Assembly: GCF_035503745.1 (NCBI RefSeq)
Contig: NZ_DATJTC010000021.1
Location: 1 to 64,000 of the forward strand
Reading direction: 5' to 3'
Length of the DNA stretch: 64,000 bases
Source of the DNA: Dyella_B sp035503745
GTDB lineage: Bacteria > Pseudomonadota > Gammaproteobacteria > Xanthomonadales > Rhodanobacteraceae
The position numbers were made by a program, and so were the translations under genes. A model generated the notes under the pieces. The model saw only the letters and a program-made list of their open reading frames with translations, did no database searches and was not told where the DNA came from. Each line of letters opens with the position of its first letter. Position 1 is the stretch's first letter. Positions 44,630 through 52,889 of this stretch are shown one piece after another.

Positions 44630-45766
44630 GTGACGAATAACACCAAGACGCTTGCCTCCACCTTGATGCGTGGAAACAACAATTTCGACCTGGTGCGCCT
44701 GCTTGCAGCGACGGGCGTGATGGTCAGCCACTCCTTCGCGTTGCGCACCGGTGCCGGCCGCGAATGGGGTCTGCTGTTCACCGGGCGCGAAACCATCGGC
44801 AGCATGGCCGTTTTCGCCTTCTTCCTGATCAGCGGCATGCTGGTGACGGCCAGTTTCATCAAGCAGCGCTCCGCCCTGCGCTTCGCCGCATCGCGTGCCT
44901 TGCGCATCTGGCCGGGCGCGATCGTCTGCGCCCTGTTCATCGCATTCGTGGTGGGGCCGGTTTTCTACAACGGCACGCTGACCAGTTACTTCGCCAATGC
45001 CACCATGCACCGCTGGCTGCTGCACAACGCCACGCTGCTCGGTGGTGTGATGGGTTTTGACGGCGTGCTGCCAGGCGTGTTTCCGCACAATCGCATCCCC
45101 GGCTTCGTCAGCGGCACGATCTGGTCGCTCCCCGTGGAATTGGAATGCTACGTAATGGTGCTGGCGCTGGGCCTGCTTGGCGTTTTGAAATCGCGCACGG
45201 CAACGGCCGTCGCCATCGGCTTGCTCGCCTTCGTGTTTTTCCATATTGCAAAGCAGCCACCTACGCATCTGACCCTGGCTGGCTTTTTTATACTGCCGCC
45301 GGGCTACTCGCTTTATCCCGTGCCTTTTTTCATGTTGGGCATGTTGCTCTACACCTATCGCGACCGCATCGTGCTGCATTGGCTGCCAGCGATGGTGCTG
45401 ATCGCACTTTATGTCGCCAATCGCCATGACGTGGACGGCGCGCTGCTGCTGTACCCGGCATTCGTCTATGCCGTGCTGTGGTTTTCCTCGCTACGCTCGC
45501 TGCAACGCCTGCGGCCCAGGCACGATTATTCCTACGGCATCTACCTTTACGGCTTCGTCGTGCAGCAGGCGGTGGAGGATCTATTCCCGGCGTGGAACAA
45601 CTTCGAGAACGTCGCGCTGGCGATACCTATTGCCGCGGTACTGGCTGCGTTCTCCTGGCACTTCATCGAACGGCCGTGTCTTGCGTGGGTCCGGCGCAAC
45701 GAGCGGATCGATCGGCCGGATGCGCTGCAGGCCTATGCAGGGCAGTCCGCACCGATCCAGAGTTGA
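44630..45766 (+). CDS. Acyltransferase-3 family membrane protein
   Basis: A 378-residue integral membrane O-acyltransferase that modifies surface sugars, lipopolysaccharide or peptidoglycan. About ten helices are predicted. Signature regions are NFDLVRLLAATGVMVSHSF with the catalytic-type His, FAFFLISGMLVTASF, and IWSLPVELECYVMV. The C-terminal helices end in SWHFIERPCLAWV, a standard family ending. The first codon is GTG at 44630; an ATG 12 codons later is an alternative since neither has a clear ribosome-binding site. Its target cannot be deduced; no glycan gene cluster is nearby. Confidence 0.87.
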   Translation: MTNNTKTLASTLMRGNNNFDLVRLLAATGVMVSHSFALRTGAGREWGLLFTGRETIGSMAVFAFFLISGMLVTASFIKQRSALRFAASRALRIWPGAIVCALFIAFVVGPVFYNGTLTSYFANATMHRWLLHNATLLGGVMGFDGVLPGVFPHNRIPGFVSGTIWSLPVELECYVMVLALGLLGVLKSRTATAVAIGLLAFVFFHIAKQPPTHLTLAGFFILPPGYSLYPVPFFMLGMLLYTYRDRIVLHWLPAMVLIALYVANRHDVDGALLLYPAFVYAVLWFSSLRSLQRLRPRHDYSYGIYLYGFVVQQAVEDLFPAWNNFENVALAIPIAAVLAAFSWHFIERPCLAWVRRNERIDRPDALQAYAGQSAPIQS

Positions 45767-45887
45767 GCCTCCATTCACGCCTCGCCACCGCTTTCACGCG
45801 ATTTTTGCGACAATCGCGCATCGTTAGGGTGCCTCGCCAATCACCTGCGCACCGCTACGCGCCACGCATCGCCAGGACACGCAAGTC

Positions 45888-46877
45888 ATGACATTACCTG
45901 CACGCAAACTCGGCAACCAGGGTTTAACCGTTTCTGCCATCGGCCTTGGCTGCATGGGCATGAGCCAATCCTACGGTCCGGCCGACGAGGCCGAATCCAT
46001 TGCCACCGTGCATCGGGCGATCGAACTGGGCTGCACGTTTCTCGATACGGCCGAAGTGTATGGCCCGTTCGTCAATGAAGAACTGCTGGGCCGCGCGCTG
46101 GCCGGCAAGCGCGATCAGGTGACGCTGGCCACCAAGTTCGGCTTCAAGATCGTCGATGGCAAGACCGCCGGCACCGACAGCCGCCCCGAGCACATCCGCG
46201 AAGTGGTCGATGCATCGCTCAAGCGCCTGCGCACCGATCACATCGACCTGCTGTACCAGCACCGTGTGGACCGCAATGTGCCCATCGAAGACGTGGCCGG
46301 CACCGTGGGGGATCTGGTGAAACAAGGCAAGGTGCGTTTCCTGGGGCTGTCTGAAGCCGGTGTCGAAACGATTCGCCGCGCGCACGCCGTGCATCCCATC
46401 ACCGCCTTGCAGAGCGAATATTCGCTATGGGAGCGCAATCTCGAACAGGGCATCATCCCTTTGCTGCATGAACTGGGCATCGGCCTGGTGGCGTTCTCGC
46501 CGCTGGGGCGCGGTTTTCTTACCGGCGAAGTAAAACGCGCCGAGGACTACCCCGATACCGATTTCCGCCGCAACGATCCACGCTACCAGGGCAAGAATTA
46601 CGACGCCAACGTGCAGGCCGCGCAGGTGGTGCGCGACATCGCCACGAGCCTGCACGCGAAACCCGGCCAGATCGCGCTGGCCTGGATCCTGCGCAAGGAC
46701 CAGCACATCGTGCCGATTCCCGGCACCAAGCGCCGCAGTTATCTGGAAGAAAACATCGCGGCCGCCTCCCTCGCGCTCGACGATGCTCAGATGAAAGCGC
46801 TGGACGAAGCGCTGGCACCGGGCAGTATTTCCGGCCCACGTTACAACGACAAGATGATGGCCATGGTGGATCGCTGA
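45888..46877 (+). CDS. Aldo/keto reductase, AKR13-like
   Basis: A 329-residue NADPH-dependent reductase. The tetrad is Asp53 (FLDTAE), Tyr58 (VYGPF), Lys83 (LATKFGF) and His125 (LYQHRVD). The pattern IGLGCMGMSQSYG at the N-terminus and PIPGTKRRSYLEENIAAA in the cofactor loop place it in the AKR13/YakC-like group. Substrates are small aldehydes. AGGA precedes the ATG at a usable distance. It is not related in sequence to the other aldo/keto reductase in this window beyond the shared fold. Confidence 0.92.
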   Translation: MTLPARKLGNQGLTVSAIGLGCMGMSQSYGPADEAESIATVHRAIELGCTFLDTAEVYGPFVNEELLGRALAGKRDQVTLATKFGFKIVDGKTAGTDSRPEHIREVVDASLKRLRTDHIDLLYQHRVDRNVPIEDVAGTVGDLVKQGKVRFLGLSEAGVETIRRAHAVHPITALQSEYSLWERNLEQGIIPLLHELGIGLVAFSPLGRGFLTGEVKRAEDYPDTDFRRNDPRYQGKNYDANVQAAQVVRDIATSLHAKPGQIALAWILRKDQHIVPIPGTKRRSYLEENIAAASLALDDAQMKALDEALAPGSISGPRYNDKMMAMVDR

Positions 46878-47085
46878 GCATTGGTTCGTGCACTTGCGCG
46901 GAGTGTTTTTGCGCAGCAAAGCACTTCGCCCTTCGCGCATGTCCCGGTCATTCAAAGTCACGCCATGTTCACGCCCTGACCGATAACGGCCCATACTTCG
47001 ACTGGTGCTGGCAGCCTCCCCTTTCCTGCCTCTAGAATCCCTTGGCTGACGTTTGATATTTTCATCCGACGCATGGGGGACATCC

Positions 47086-47937
47086 GTGGCCGAAGGCATG
47101 CTTGCCACCGCGAACAGCAGCCCGCCGGCGCCTGCCGGATCGTGGGCGACGCGCCTGTTCGACTTCAGCAGCCGCGCGCTGGCCGTCACTACCTGGCTGA
47201 GCTGCGGCCTGTTCGGCTTGTACATCCTCGTCTTCTACGCCGGCGCCCTCGCCTCGCTCTCGGCGGCGCGCTGGAACAACGTATTGCCCGGCCTCTACAC
47301 CGGCTCGCATACCGCCGCGACCTACGGCATGGGCATCCATTTCGCCGCGGGCGGCACGATCCTCGCCATGGGTTTCATCCAGTTGCTTGGCGGTATCCGC
47401 GCAAAAATGCCGGCCCTGCACCGCTGGCTGGGCCGTGTCTACGTCACCGCCGCCATCCTCGCCGGCCTCGGCGGCCTGGCGTTCATCGTCACCTCCGGCA
47501 CCATCGGCGGCATCACCATGAACCTGGGCTTTGGCCTCTACGGCATACTGATGGTTTGTTGTGCCGTGCAGGCCTACCGCCATGCACGGGCGCGCCAATT
47601 CAGCACGCACCGCCAATGGGCCATCCGCCTGTTCGCGCTGGCCATCGGCTCGTGGCTCTACCGCATGGAGTACGCCATCTGGTTTCTCGCCACGCATAAA
47701 CTCGGGCACACCCACAACTTCCACGGGCCGTTCGACGCCATCATGGCGTTCTTTTTCTACGTACCTAATCTGGCCGTCGCAGAAATTTATCTGCGTGGCG
47801 CTTCCGCCAAGGCCGGGCCGGTGTTCAAGCTGGCGGGTGCGTTGATATTGAGCGTCGTCGTGGGCGTGCTGATGGTGGCGACCTATTTCTTTGCCACCAA
47901 GTATTGGTGGCCGGCGATCATTAACGGAAGCGCCTGA
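47086..47937 (+). CDS. DUF2306-family membrane protein
   Basis: A 283-residue inner membrane protein with about eight helices. Its look is that of DUF2306: YTGSHTAATYGMGIHFAAGGTILAMGFIQLLGGIRAKMPALHRWLGRVY followed by STHRQWAIRLFALAIGSWLYRMEY. Histidines in the helices (HFAAG, LHRWLGR, THRQW) resemble haem-binding positions, and the family may be cytochrome-like, but this is unproven. GTG at 47086 is chosen because GGGGGA lies 6 bases before it; ATG at 47098 is an alternative. Confidence 0.83.
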   Translation: MAEGMLATANSSPPAPAGSWATRLFDFSSRALAVTTWLSCGLFGLYILVFYAGALASLSAARWNNVLPGLYTGSHTAATYGMGIHFAAGGTILAMGFIQLLGGIRAKMPALHRWLGRVYVTAAILAGLGGLAFIVTSGTIGGITMNLGFGLYGILMVCCAVQAYRHARARQFSTHRQWAIRLFALAIGSWLYRMEYAIWFLATHKLGHTHNFHGPFDAIMAFFFYVPNLAVAEIYLRGASAKAGPVFKLAGALILSVVVGVLMVATYFFATKYWWPAIINGSA

Positions 47938-48054
47938 CGGCTCCGCGGATTAACCGCCTCAACCACCGGCGAAAATTGTTCCAAGCGTGCGGGTGACGAC
48001 TCCGGCCACATCGGTGCCCATCTCATTTGCTTTCCAGGTAACCCGCAAATGCTT

Positions 48055-48287
48055 TCACGCGGGCCACGCCTTGAAGCTCATCCCAACAAGCTTGCCTGCC
48101 GCAATCCGCGCTTGGAGCTGGGTCTTGGCGCTTTCGTTGGCGATGCCCGCCTTGATCTCGTTCACCCACTGCATGTTGCCGAGCTTGTAGACATACTCGG
48201 CGCGATCGCGTTCAAGGCCGCGCGCATATCGTCGGCGTGGTAGCCCAATTGCTTGAACGGATCTTCCTTCGTCGCCTGCTTTGCCAT
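48055..48287 (-). pseudogene. Frameshifted small gene (about 77 codons)
   Basis: An AAGGA site precedes ATG at 48287, and the frame reads MAKQATKEDPFKQLGYHADDMRAAL before going out of phase and meeting a stop. One frame over, the sequence continues without a stop as LERDRAEYVYKLGNMQWVNE, then IKAGIANESAKTQLQARIAA and GKLVGMSFKAWPA before TGA at 48055. The total is 233 bases, one short of a whole codon number, so a single base is missing near 48210-48220. Either the gene was recently inactivated or the base is a sequencing error. The restored protein would be about 77 residues, helical and soluble; no family is recognised. Confidence 0.6.
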
Positions 48288-48433
48288 CGTTCAGTCCTTG
48301 GCGCTATGGGCCTGCGAAAAACGAAACGGAGGCACCAGAAACCGTCTGCTCGACCTTATCCGGCTTACTCCGTTTTGAAAAACGACACACCACGTATCGC
48401 AGCCGCTACCGTGCTTCCGGCTTGTGCGTATCG

Positions 48434-48682
48434 TCACGCATTGAAGTAGCGATCGATCACCGTATGCGCCGCATCCAGCACTTCCTGCGCAGTGTGCCCG
48501 CAGGCTTTCTGGCGTCCGGGCAGGAGACCGGGCGTGACATCCATCTTCACCCATTGCAGCAAACCTTTGGGCTCATGCCTGGAGGGTAGCGCGAAGTGCG
48601 CGTAGTACACGTCATCGCGCGAGCTGTAGCCATAGCGAATCTCGATGTCTTTGTACATCTCGATCTGCGGACCGGTGTCCAT
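48434..48682 (-). CDS. Small hypothetical protein
   Basis: An 82-residue soluble protein (MDTGPQIEMYKDIEIRYGYSSRDDVYYAHF...). It ends with a helical part HTAQEVLDAAHTVIDRYFNA. GGGAG lies before the ATG at 48682, while the frame open to 48925 lacks a better site and overlaps the divergent gene. Family unknown. It is 146 bases upstream of the frameshifted gene on the same strand and could share its transcript. Confidence 0.65.
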   Translation of the reverse strand: MDTGPQIEMYKDIEIRYGYSSRDDVYYAHFALPSRHEPKGLLQWVKMDVTPGLLPGRQKACGHTAQEVLDAAHTVIDRYFNA

Positions 48683-48866
48683 GGCCCCGCTCCCTGTTGG
48701 TCGGTTGCACCCCATCCTGCGCGGCCGGCCGCTGGATGTCCAGATGCATGGCTTTGCGGAACGGCCGCGACCTTCGCCGCATGTCTGCCGGAGGTTGCCC
48801 GAGCGCGATCCGCCTGGCAGGCACCTTGCATGCGTACTGCGAACAGGATCGCTCCAGGGGGAGTGT

Positions 48867-49175
48867 ATGCATAGGCAGATTGGCTTGTTTTTGGCGCTGG
48901 CCCTTGGACTTGGCGCCACCGCCATGGGGCAGCAGGCCCAGCCCGACAGTTCGTCGCAAGGGACGCGCAGCGTCAGTCATGACGCTACCTCGTTGGTCGA
49001 GCAAGGCAACTACGTAAACCGCGATGGCGCGATCGTGCATCGCCCGGCGCATACCGTTTCAGGTGCCGCCCCGGCCGGCGCCTCGGCACAATGCCGGGAC
49101 GGCAGCTACAGTTTCAGCCTGCATCACAGCGGCACGTGCTCGCATCACGGCGGTGTCGCGCGATGGCTTAAATAG
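48867..49175 (+). CDS. DUF3761-like secreted protein
   Basis: A 102-residue protein with a signal peptide at 1-22 (GLFLALALGLGATAMG). The mature C-terminus carries CRDGSYSFSLHHSGTCSHHGGVARWL, the cysteine/histidine signature of DUF3761 (YHGH-type), which may bind a metal or form a disulfide. The ATG at 48867 follows GGGGGAG. It is divergent from the small 82-residue gene. Role unknown; homologues in other bacteria are similarly short and exported. Confidence 0.75.
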   Translation: MHRQIGLFLALALGLGATAMGQQAQPDSSSQGTRSVSHDATSLVEQGNYVNRDGAIVHRPAHTVSGAAPAGASAQCRDGSYSFSLHHSGTCSHHGGVARWLK

Positions 49176-49439
49176 CCCAAGGAAAAGCGTGGCCGAATGA
49201 GTGCGACGGATCAGTCCGGCATCGCGGGCGGCGGCAACACGCAACACCGCAAGGAGCCTACCCCTTTCATCCAACGCGTTAAGTCCCTCATCACTTCCCC
49301 TGTGGATGGCGAGCAAGCCCACGAACCACGATACCGTCGCGGTGGATCATGCGTGCTACCGCCGCCATATCACCGCAACCGTGCATGGCCTGTTCCGAGC
49401 AAAGATAAGCCCGTGCCGTGCCGCAAGCGGAGAAGGCGC

Positions 49440-49706
49440 TCAGACTCGCTCCATGTACAACACCTGATGGGGATGATGCTCCCTGATGGTCTCCACCGCA
49501 GCCTGGACGCACGACGCATCGGAAGGATCAATCCAGTACAGGAAATCGGTCAAGCTGACCCCTTCAGATCGCCACCTATCAAGATCGGCAGCATCCAAAA
49601 GACCCTGATTCACCCAGACCGGGGCGTTGTTTCCCCTGGCGAGGTCGAGCATCTCGGCCACGCCATGCCTGGTGAGCGCAAAGAAGACCACCTGCACCTC
49701 CCTCAT
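49440..49706 (-). CDS. Small hypothetical protein
   Basis: An 88-residue soluble protein (MREVQVVFFALTRHGVAEMLDLARGNNAPVWVN...). The sequence suggests alternating beta strands and helices, with WRSEGVSLTDFLYWIDPSD in the middle and HQVLYMERV at the end. AAGG lies a few bases before the ATG at 49706. No family is recognised. It stands alone with gaps of 264 and 114 bases on either side. Confidence 0.6.
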   Translation of the reverse strand: MREVQVVFFALTRHGVAEMLDLARGNNAPVWVNQGLLDAADLDRWRSEGVSLTDFLYWIDPSDASCVQAAVETIREHHPHQVLYMERV

Positions 49707-49820
49707 TGCCTTGATGTAAAAACCGCCCTAAGCGCTGCGGACAGTTCTAGCTTGCAACGTGCGCGGCGATATCGATGCCGTTCGCTTGCATGGATCGGCA
49801 CCTGCGAAGGCAAGAACGGC

Positions 49821-50093
49821 TTACGCTCTGGCGACAAACTCGATGTCGGACTGTTTCACCTGAACGTCCACCCCTGCTTCCGATTCAAGAATAAACAAAG
49901 GTTCGGGTTCAACCGTAATGAGCGACACCAGCGAACCGAAGAAGCCGGCCCATTGGCCCTTTACGACACGCACGTAGTCGTTGTGCATGAATGACACGCC
50001 GGCCATTTCTTCTCGATCGAGGAATGCTTGACCGACATCCACGAATTTCAACTCCCGCAAGAACGCACGCGCTGTTGCTCGATGCTGCGCCAT
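49821..50093 (-). CDS. Small hypothetical protein coupled to upstream gene
   Basis: A 90-residue soluble protein (MAQHRATARAFLRELKFVDVGQAF...). The ATG at 50093 shares one base with the stop of the preceding gene (TGATG), which decides the start over the GTG at 50096. The middle VSFMHNDYVRVVKGQWAGFFGSLVSLITVEPEPLFILESE is mostly beta and resembles a small beta-barrel with a KOW-like VVKGQWAGFFGSLVS pattern, so nucleic-acid or protein binding is possible. Not assigned to a family. Confidence 0.6.
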   Translation of the reverse strand: MAQHRATARAFLRELKFVDVGQAFLDREEMAGVSFMHNDYVRVVKGQWAGFFGSLVSLITVEPEPLFILESEAGVDVQVKQSDIEFVARA

Positions 50094-50686
50094 CACGCCG
50101 TCGTATCGACAAACACCCCGCGCAGGCCGGCGATACCGCTTTCGCCGATTTGCTGCGCCAGCGCCTGCAAAAACGCGGGCAGGCTCGGTGCCGTGCCGCT
50201 TGAGACCTCGTTGGGCAACACGCCCATCGACGTCCAGAGGTTCTGGAACACGCCGGTCAAATTGCCCGAGCCGTTCGCGGCGGGTGAAGCACCGCCGGCA
50301 ACCGAACCCAGTGCCTGGGCCAGGTTGGAGAAATTTGCCGCGACATTCTTGTACTGCTGCAACTGCGGCGATGCTTTTTGCTGCTGCAGCTGAGAGGCCG
50401 CCGGTGCGTTGTTGCCGCGCGCGTCTGCGTCCGTGCCGCTGGCCGCCGCTACGGTGGTGGCAGCCACCGCGGATGCCTTGCCCGGCATGCCGGTCAGACC
50501 CAGCTGTGAAAGCGCTGCCGCAACCGCCGCGGCCATCTGGCTTGCACCTTGCGTGGAGACATCCGTCGAGGCAATCGAAGCCGGCGTCACCGACCTGCCC
50601 GGCACCTTTTTAGGGTGCAGGTATAACGGCGCGACTAGCCCGCTGATGGGCTGCGACTGAGTACTGCTTACGCTGGAAATACTCAT
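50093..50686 (-). CDS. Low-complexity Ala/Ser/Gln-rich protein, unknown
   Basis: A 197-residue protein with a strongly biased composition. The first 30 residues are Ser-rich (MSISSVSSTQSQPISG), the centre is Ala-rich (QMAAAVAAALSQLGLTG, ASAVAATTVAAASGTDADARG) and glutamine-rich (ASQLQQQKASPQLQQYKNVAANFSNLAQALGS). There is no signal peptide. The ends look like secreted or surface-associated hypothetical proteins seen in Xanthomonadales, but I cannot name a family. It is followed, with a one-base overlap, by the 90-residue gene, so both are made from one message. Confidence 0.6.
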   Translation of the reverse strand: MSISSVSSTQSQPISGLVAPLYLHPKKVPGRSVTPASIASTDVSTQGASQMAAAVAAALSQLGLTGMPGKASAVAATTVAAASGTDADARGNNAPAASQLQQQKASPQLQQYKNVAANFSNLAQALGSVAGGASPAANGSGNLTGVFQNLWTSMGVLPNEVSSGTAPSLPAFLQALAQQIGESGIAGLRGVFVDTTA

Positions 50687-50902
50687 GGCAGGCGGCCCTG
50701 CGGGCGGACGGTGGACCGGGCCTATCTTACTTGCCCTTTGCGTGTTGCGCTAAGGCCCGCGCCGGGGCCGGCAGCAAGCATGCCGCCACCGCCTCTGGCG
50801 CCGATGAGCCGGGAAAAAGGCAGCATGAAGGCAATCCATCCAAAGCCGTCATCGGAGCCCCGCCTTCCCCTATGCTCGCCCACGGTCTCAGGGAGGAAAC
50901 AC

Positions 50903-52048
50903 ATGCACCGCATACCCGGTCTGGATCTGTTGCGCGCCGTGGCGATCCTGTCGGTGATGTGCACCCATGCGTGGATTGCCGGTGGCATGGGCTACGGCTT
51001 CGGCTGGATCCAAGACGACGGCTGGATGGGCGTGGACCTGTTCTTTGTGCTCAGCGGCTACCTGATCGGGCGGCAGTTGCTGCTGCGCTACCAGCGCACC
51101 GGCAAGGTGGACCTCAAAACGTTTTACCGCCAGCGCGCCTACCGCATCCTGCCTGCGTACCTGGCCATGCTGGCGCTGCTTTTCCTGATCCCCACCCTGC
51201 GGGAACAGGCGGCGATGCAGCCGATGTGGCAATTTCTTACGTTCACCATGAACCTGCTGATCGACCCGAGCCGTTTGCACACGTTCTCGTCGGCGTGGTC
51301 GCTGTGCGTGGAAGAACACTTTTATCTGGTGTTTCCGTTGATGGTCACCGTCATGGCACCGGGCGCCAGCGTCAAGCGCGTGCTGGCGGTGCTGTTCGGC
51401 CTGATGCTGGCCGGCCTGGCATGGCGCGGTTTTGCGTGGTGGCAATCGGCGGCGCCCAGCAACGACGGCAGCGGTGTGCTGGACATGAACCTGCGCCGCT
51501 ACATGGCGCTGATCTATTACCCCACCTATGCGCGCCTGGATGGTTTGCTGTGCGGCGTGGGGCTTGCGATCTTGAACGTCTATCGCCCGTCGCTATGGCA
51601 GCGCCTGCAGCGTCACGCCAATGCGCTCGCATTGGCCGGGTGCGTCACGGTGACGGTCGCGGCCTGGCTATTTCAGGACATCCTGACCTTTGCCGCATGC
51701 ACGGTGGGGTTTCCGATCCTGTCCTTTGGCCTGGCGTTGCTGGTGGCCGCCGCCGCGAGTCCGGATGGCGCGCTGGCGCGGATAAGGTTGCCCGGCATCC
51801 GCTGGATCGCGACCATTTCATACAGCCTGTACCTATGCCACAAAGCGGTGCTGAAACTCGCCTGGACACATCTTCCGGATGCGCTCAGCCATCGCGGCAC
51901 GCTCACCTTTATGTGCTGCGCGCTGGCCGCTTTTGCCGCGGCGGCGTTGCTGCATTATCTCGTCGAACGCCCGTTTCTACGGCTGCGCGATCGCGGCCAA
52001 TGGAAAGCGACGGCGCTCCGTGCCCGCGAAGCAGGGGATGCCGCGTGA
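50903..52048 (+). CDS. Acyltransferase-3 family membrane protein
   Basis: A 381-residue integral membrane acyltransferase, distinct from the one at 44630. Signature motifs are LDLLRAVAILSVMCTHAW (active-site-type His), DLFFVLSGYLIGRQLLLRY, FYRQRAYRILPAYLAML and SSAWSLCVEEHFYLVFPL. It ends with LHYLVERPFLRLRDR. GGGAGG just before the ATG at 50903 makes the start clear; the frame is open upstream to 50711. It likely acylates an envelope sugar. It converges with the TetR gene, 26 bases away. Confidence 0.9.
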   Translation: MHRIPGLDLLRAVAILSVMCTHAWIAGGMGYGFGWIQDDGWMGVDLFFVLSGYLIGRQLLLRYQRTGKVDLKTFYRQRAYRILPAYLAMLALLFLIPTLREQAAMQPMWQFLTFTMNLLIDPSRLHTFSSAWSLCVEEHFYLVFPLMVTVMAPGASVKRVLAVLFGLMLAGLAWRGFAWWQSAAPSNDGSGVLDMNLRRYMALIYYPTYARLDGLLCGVGLAILNVYRPSLWQRLQRHANALALAGCVTVTVAAWLFQDILTFAACTVGFPILSFGLALLVAAAASPDGALARIRLPGIRWIATISYSLYLCHKAVLKLAWTHLPDALSHRGTLTFMCCALAAFAAAALLHYLVERPFLRLRDRGQWKATALRAREAGDAA

Positions 52049-52074
52049 GGGCGCAAACGCCCCACAGTACCCCT

Positions 52075-52794
52075 CTATGGCAGCGCCTTGGGCCGCTTTC
52101 CCGCCTCATGCCAGCTGAGCAACAGCGTGCGCGTCTGCTCGTGCACGGCGGCCTTGATCAACGCACCTTTCTCCGCATCGATTTCCTTCCACTTCAGCAG
52201 ATCCAGACAGGCGCCGGGCGGATAGTAGAACGCCAGCACCATGCCCTTGAGCGTAAGCATGCGGATGCGCACGAGGGTGTCGTTGGGGCGCGCGCTCATG
52301 ATGCGCGCAAGCAACGCGCACACCAGCTTGTTGATCGGCTCGCGAATTTTCTGCTGCAGCATTTCAGAGGCGACCTTGGGCGACTCGCCGGCCATCTCCC
52401 TGCCGATCAGGCGCCCTTTGGAAAAATGGTGCTGCGTTACCACGCTGTCCAGCGTGACGGTCTGGAAGCATAGATAGGCCTCGATCAGCGCATCGATGCC
52501 GGCGTCGTTCTTCAGTGCATCGTTGGCCTGCTTGATGGATGGCGCGTAGCGCGCGTGCAGGTCGTCGGTGATGTATTGGGCGCAAGCCTTGTACAGGCCT
52601 TGTTTGTTCCCGAAGTAATACTGCAACGCCGGTGCATTGACCCCGGCGGCGGCGGCGATGTCGCGCGTGGACGCGCCGTCGAACCCATGTTCGCCGAACA
52701 ACTGGATGGCGGCGTCGATGATGCGCTGGCGGGTTTCGTCGCCCCGGGCATAGCCGCCTGCGGGCGGGCGGCGAAGGCGCTTGGCTTGGGTCAT
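52075..52794 (-). CDS. TetR-family regulator, CecR/CerR-like
   Basis: A 239-residue repressor. The N-terminal helix-turn-helix is DETRQRIIDAAIQLFGEHGFDGASTRDIAAAAGVNAPALQYYFGNKQGLY, typical TetR. The C-terminal ligand domain has SKGRLIGREMAGESPKVASEMLQ, as in the CecR (DUF1956) group that controls efflux genes. The ATG at 52794 follows GGAG. It is divergent from emrA with a 95-base gap containing a palindrome over the emrA promoter, so it should repress that operon and perhaps itself. Confidence 0.92.
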   Translation of the reverse strand: MTQAKRLRRPPAGGYARGDETRQRIIDAAIQLFGEHGFDGASTRDIAAAAGVNAPALQYYFGNKQGLYKACAQYITDDLHARYAPSIKQANDALKNDAGIDALIEAYLCFQTVTLDSVVTQHHFSKGRLIGREMAGESPKVASEMLQQKIREPINKLVCALLARIMSARPNDTLVRIRMLTLKGMVLAFYYPPGACLDLLKWKEIDAEKGALIKAAVHEQTRTLLLSWHEAGKRPKALP

Positions 52795-52826
52795 GAGAAT
52801 TCTCCATCGATGACCAAAGATAACAT

Positions 52827-52874
52827 TTGACAAAAATATACCGACTGGAATAACTTTTCCAGCTGGAATAATTT
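52827..52874 (+). promoter_or_regulatory. emrA promoter with overlapping TetR operator candidate
   Basis: A perfect -35 box TTGACA is at 52827-52832, with an AATAAC-like -10 about 17 bases on. Over the -10 lies an 18-base palindrome CTGGAA-N6-TTCCAG (52845-52862). The word CTGGAATAAYTT occurs twice, at 52845 and 52863, exactly 18 bases apart. A repressor bound here would block RNA polymerase, and the divergent TetR is the natural candidate. Confidence 0.68.
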
Positions 52875-52889
52875 CAGGGTGAAAAGGCA

